Below are positions 19,160 through 21,523 of a DNA stretch of 21,523 bases, one piece after another. The notes beneath the pieces were generated by a model, which worked only from the letters and a program-made list of their open reading frames with translations, had not been told where the DNA came from and did no database searches. The stretch covers positions 1 through 21,523 of the forward strand of contig RFIL01000012.1 of NCBI GenBank assembly GCA_003695285.1, read 5' to 3'. Numbering within the stretch: position 1 is the first letter of the stretch; the number at the start of each line of letters is the position of its first letter. The stretch comes from Calditrichota bacterium (GTDB taxonomy: Bacteria > Calditrichota > Calditrichia > RBG-13-44-9 > J075). The translations under genes were made by a program, and so were the position numbers.

Positions 19160-21523
19160 TTAGCGCAGTAACATCATTTTCCTGGCTTTGGTATAGTGAG
19201 ATTGAGCTCCTCTTACCTGTAGACGATAGATATAGATACCACTGGCAACCGGATAACCTTGTTGACTTCTGCCCTCCCAGTTGATTTCGTAATATCCAGC
19301 TTCCTGATGGGGATAAAAGTATTCGTAAACCTTTTCACCGAGAATATTATATATCGTCAACCGAACTTCACCTTCATCTGCTAATTGATAACGGATAGTC
19401 GTTACCGGATTGAAGGGATTGGGAAAATTTTGAGATAATTCAAATTCAGATGGAGCTAAGGGTTGAATTTTGGTCAGAGCTTCATTTAAGAATTCCGAAG
19501 TACCAGCCAGGACCACCAGACGATTCTCCTCTCCCGGCCTGACATCTTTAATTCTCACAACAGTTTCCGACTGAATGGGGAATTTTTTTCTGAATTTAGC
19601 ATCGTAGAGCCAGAGGTTAAAATTCGGAGGTAACATTTTAACCACTTTCACCCGAACCCGGGCTTCCGGTGCCCGACCATTTAGAGTGATTTTCCATACT
19701 GCCCCGGCCGGATCAACAGGTCGGAAATCGCTGCTAAAGCCTCTATTGTCAGCGGTTGCCGTGGGTAAAGTGAAGTGCAAAGTAAGATGGTCTCGTGATA
19801 AGGTGCCGGGATGGGGATAGTCGAGGATATCTATCCCTTCTTGAGAAGTCTCATCCATTCCCAGAACTCCCACATCAAAGGAATTATCATTTTCAGTGAT
19901 GATAACTGCCTGCCATAATGTAGAAGAACTGTAAGCACCCTCCGTTTTCTGAAAACCAGAGGTGTCTTCAGGCTGGGGATGAAAGGTCATCGTCACTGGA
20001 TGGTTCAGAGGATTACGGATTGCCACACCTTCCCAGGGGGATAAGATAAAATTAACATTTACCAATGGCGTCCACCCCACTTTGGGAAGTAATTCGTCCC
20101 ATGCGGTTCCACTCCATCGAAATACCTGCAAAGAATCTTTGTCGGGGGAACTCAGTTGATCCCAGTTGAGGTCAAAAGAATAGGGATTACCCATCTGATT
20201 CCAGCCGGGTTGAAGTGTATACTGAAAAGAATCCGCAGGTAGTGTTTCCATTTCCGGAAAGGCGATTTCTGTGGTCGGCACCGTACCATCCGCATCATTT
20301 CTCAGATATAACCAGAAAGCATTTCCAGGCTCAAAACGGCCGTACTCTCCCATGGTGGTTAGTTCCTGGAGACCATAATAATTGGAGTTCACCCCGCTGG
20401 AATCTGTTCGGTAAATCTTCCAGGTAAAATCTCCTTCCGGGCCCAAATCTGCTAATACCGCATTAATGCTTTTGCGAGAAATATCCACCGGTTCAAACGG
20501 GAGTGAGAACATTAGCCAGCGATTTAATTGAGCTTCCGCGAATAGATGGGTTAGCTCTCCACCAGCAATTTTAACACGGGGGTAAAGATTCTGGATAAAC
20601 GTTTTTTGATAAGCGTCCCGAATTCGAATTTGCATCCAGAGTCCTGTGGGAGTCACGGCAGTGCCAGGAAGGGTTCCGGTGTATAATCCCCCACCCTGGG
20701 GTTGCAAGTTGACAACCCCTTCGAATGCTGAACTATTCGAGGGCGCATACCATAGTTGAATCATGTCAATCGTGGTGTCAGCTACCACGTTCATGGTGAT
20801 GGTGACATCCGTATTTAACTGGAGATCAGAGATAAGTAATTCCTGAATTGTAGGATGACCCACAGCACGGCCCAGGAGGAGCACTTCCGGGATATCCTCT
20901 GAAGGGTCATTACTGAAAATACGCAGTATAGCATTTTTTCTTCCCTTTGTCAGAGGATGAAATCGAACCTTAACCGTTAACGTATCTCCAACATTGATTG
21001 TTGCTGGTAAAGCGGGAAGTTGTCTAACTGAAAATTCACCAGCATGAACACCGACCACCAGCGTATCGGTAATCAGGAGCGGGGCAGTTCCTACATTAAT
21101 CAGATCCAGATTTATCAGGGAATCACTGCCCAGGTGGACCACTCCGAAATTCAGTGTCTCTGCCCCCAGCGCTAATTCAGGGATTACCCCTCGCCCGGTG
21201 AGATGAAGTAAAAACGTTGCTTCATCGGGATCATCGCTATACACTTCCAATTCCGCAAACTTGTTTCCGAGCGTATTGGGAGTAAAGGAGAGCTGTATCG
21301 GAAGTGAATCTCCGGGGGCAACGGTTACCGGAAGTACTGGCAAGGTAACAATGCTAAATAAAGCGGTATCCTGGCCAGTGAGGGCGATACTATCTACCCG
21401 TAACTGATATCCTCCCACATTCAATATATACGCCTCAACCACATGGGTAGAATCCAGCAGCACATCTCCAAAGGAAAGGGTATCATCCGGAGCGGCAATA
21501 TCGGGTAAAACACCTTCTCCTTG
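19160..21523 (-). CDS. Type IX-secreted multidomain surface protein (C-terminal 787 residues, 5' end outside window)
   Basis: The frame is open to the window edge, so the signal peptide is not seen. In order, the visible part has at least two choice-of-anchor-D / ASPM-like Ig repeats of about 98 residues (LSFGDVLLDS ... YSDDPDEATFLLHLTGRG and LNFGVVHLGS ... FSNDPSEDIPEVLLLGRA). A further beta domain ending near YPRVKIAGG follows. Next is a region with the recurring secreted-protein motif GWNQMGNPYSFDLNW and SPWEGVAIRNP. The final 85 residues are a type IX sorting domain (FELSQNFPNPFNPVTTIRY, VRLTIYNILGEKV, GYPVASGIYIYRLQV, KARKMMLLR). It should be exported by Sec and moved across the outer membrane by the Por machinery. 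No cysteine occurs in the visible 787 residues. It was probably acquired or diversified as a lineage-specific surface protein. Ligand and function are unknown. Confidence 0.9.
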   Translation of the reverse strand, partial: QGEGVLPDIAAPDDTLSFGDVLLDSTHVVEAYILNVGGYQLRVDSIALTGQDTALFSIVTLPVLPVTVAPGDSLPIQLSFTPNTLGNKFAELEVYSDDPDEATFLLHLTGRGVIPELALGAETLNFGVVHLGSDSLINLDLINVGTAPLLITDTLVVGVHAGEFSVRQLPALPATINVGDTLTVKVRFHPLTKGRKNAILRIFSNDPSEDIPEVLLLGRAVGHPTIQELLISDLQLNTDVTITMNVVADTTIDMIQLWYAPSNSSAFEGVVNLQPQGGGLYTGTLPGTAVTPTGLWMQIRIRDAYQKTFIQNLYPRVKIAGGELTHLFAEAQLNRWLMFSLPFEPVDISRKSINAVLADLGPEGDFTWKIYRTDSSGVNSNYYGLQELTTMGEYGRFEPGNAFWLYLRNDADGTVPTTEIAFPEMETLPADSFQYTLQPGWNQMGNPYSFDLNWDQLSSPDKDSLQVFRWSGTAWDELLPKVGWTPLVNVNFILSPWEGVAIRNPLNHPVTMTFHPQPEDTSGFQKTEGAYSSSTLWQAVIITENDNSFDVGVLGMDETSQEGIDILDYPHPGTLSRDHLTLHFTLPTATADNRGFSSDFRPVDPAGAVWKITLNGRAPEARVRVKVVKMLPPNFNLWLYDAKFRKKFPIQSETVVRIKDVRPGEENRLVVLAGTSEFLNEALTKIQPLAPSEFELSQNFPNPFNPVTTIRYQLADEGEVRLTIYNILGEKVYEYFYPHQEAGYYEINWEGRSQQGYPVASGIYIYRLQVRGAQSHYTKARKMMLLR

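Overview
The window reads as a chromosomal segment from a Gram-negative-type bacterium of the Fibrobacterota-Chlorobiota-Bacteroidota periphery, most likely Calditrichota, KSB1 or an Ignavibacteria-like lineage. The evidence is a large exported protein with choice-of-anchor-D-like repeats and a type IX secretion (Por) C-terminal signal, a DUF3467 gene of the Bacteroidota type, an isoleucyl-tRNA synthetase of the IleRS2 class, a lipoprotein signal peptidase, and ordinary Shine-Dalgarno sites in front of most genes. This placement is inference; no rRNA or other phylogenetic anchor lies in the window. No tRNA, rRNA, CRISPR array, insertion sequence or phage gene was found.

Layout. Positions 1-2330 are on the minus strand: a truncated metallophosphoesterase-like gene lies downstream of the DNA primase gene dnaG. 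A divergent promoter region (2331-2539) separates dnaG from a long plus-strand series: DUF3467, yggS, divIVA, a putative lipoprotein, a purine nucleoside phosphorylase, a small DUF2905 membrane protein, ileS, a DksA/TraR-type zinc-finger gene, lspA, rluD, a DUF1573 protein, a membrane-anchored rhodanese and a MauE/DoxX-like membrane protein (to 13272). The backbone yggS-divIVA-ileS-dksA-lspA-rluD is the order known downstream of the division cluster in many Bacillota. Here sepF/ylmG/ylmH are absent, and a lipoprotein, a purine phosphorylase and DUF2905 occupy the middle.

A 354-base gene-free stretch (13273-13626) with two adjacent hairpins precedes a two-gene unit: a single-domain response regulator overlapping a metallo-beta-lactamase-fold hydrolase. 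That unit converges on fumC (minus). Between them lie a nested inverted repeat and a clear fumC terminator. Upstream of fumC on the same strand is amrS, a radical SAM enzyme of the AmmeMemoRadiSam type, whose probable 5' leader carries a chain of overlapping, mutually exclusive hairpins. A divergent tandem universal-stress gene follows. It converges on the 3' end of a type IX-secreted cell-surface protein that runs off the window.

How the genes fit together. Most of the window is housekeeping: replication priming, translation fidelity and ribosome modification, lipoprotein maturation, PLP homeostasis, polar growth, purine salvage and the TCA cycle. The less ordinary parts are an IleRS with a GIHH signature in place of HxGH, three consecutive exported proteins that each carry a closely spaced cysteine pair (DUF1573, rhodanese, MauE-like), a phosphoesterase-like protein lacking canonical metal ligands, and the amrS leader. 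No complete new defence or biosynthetic system is visible. The cysteine-pair cassette and the amrS leader are the best leads.
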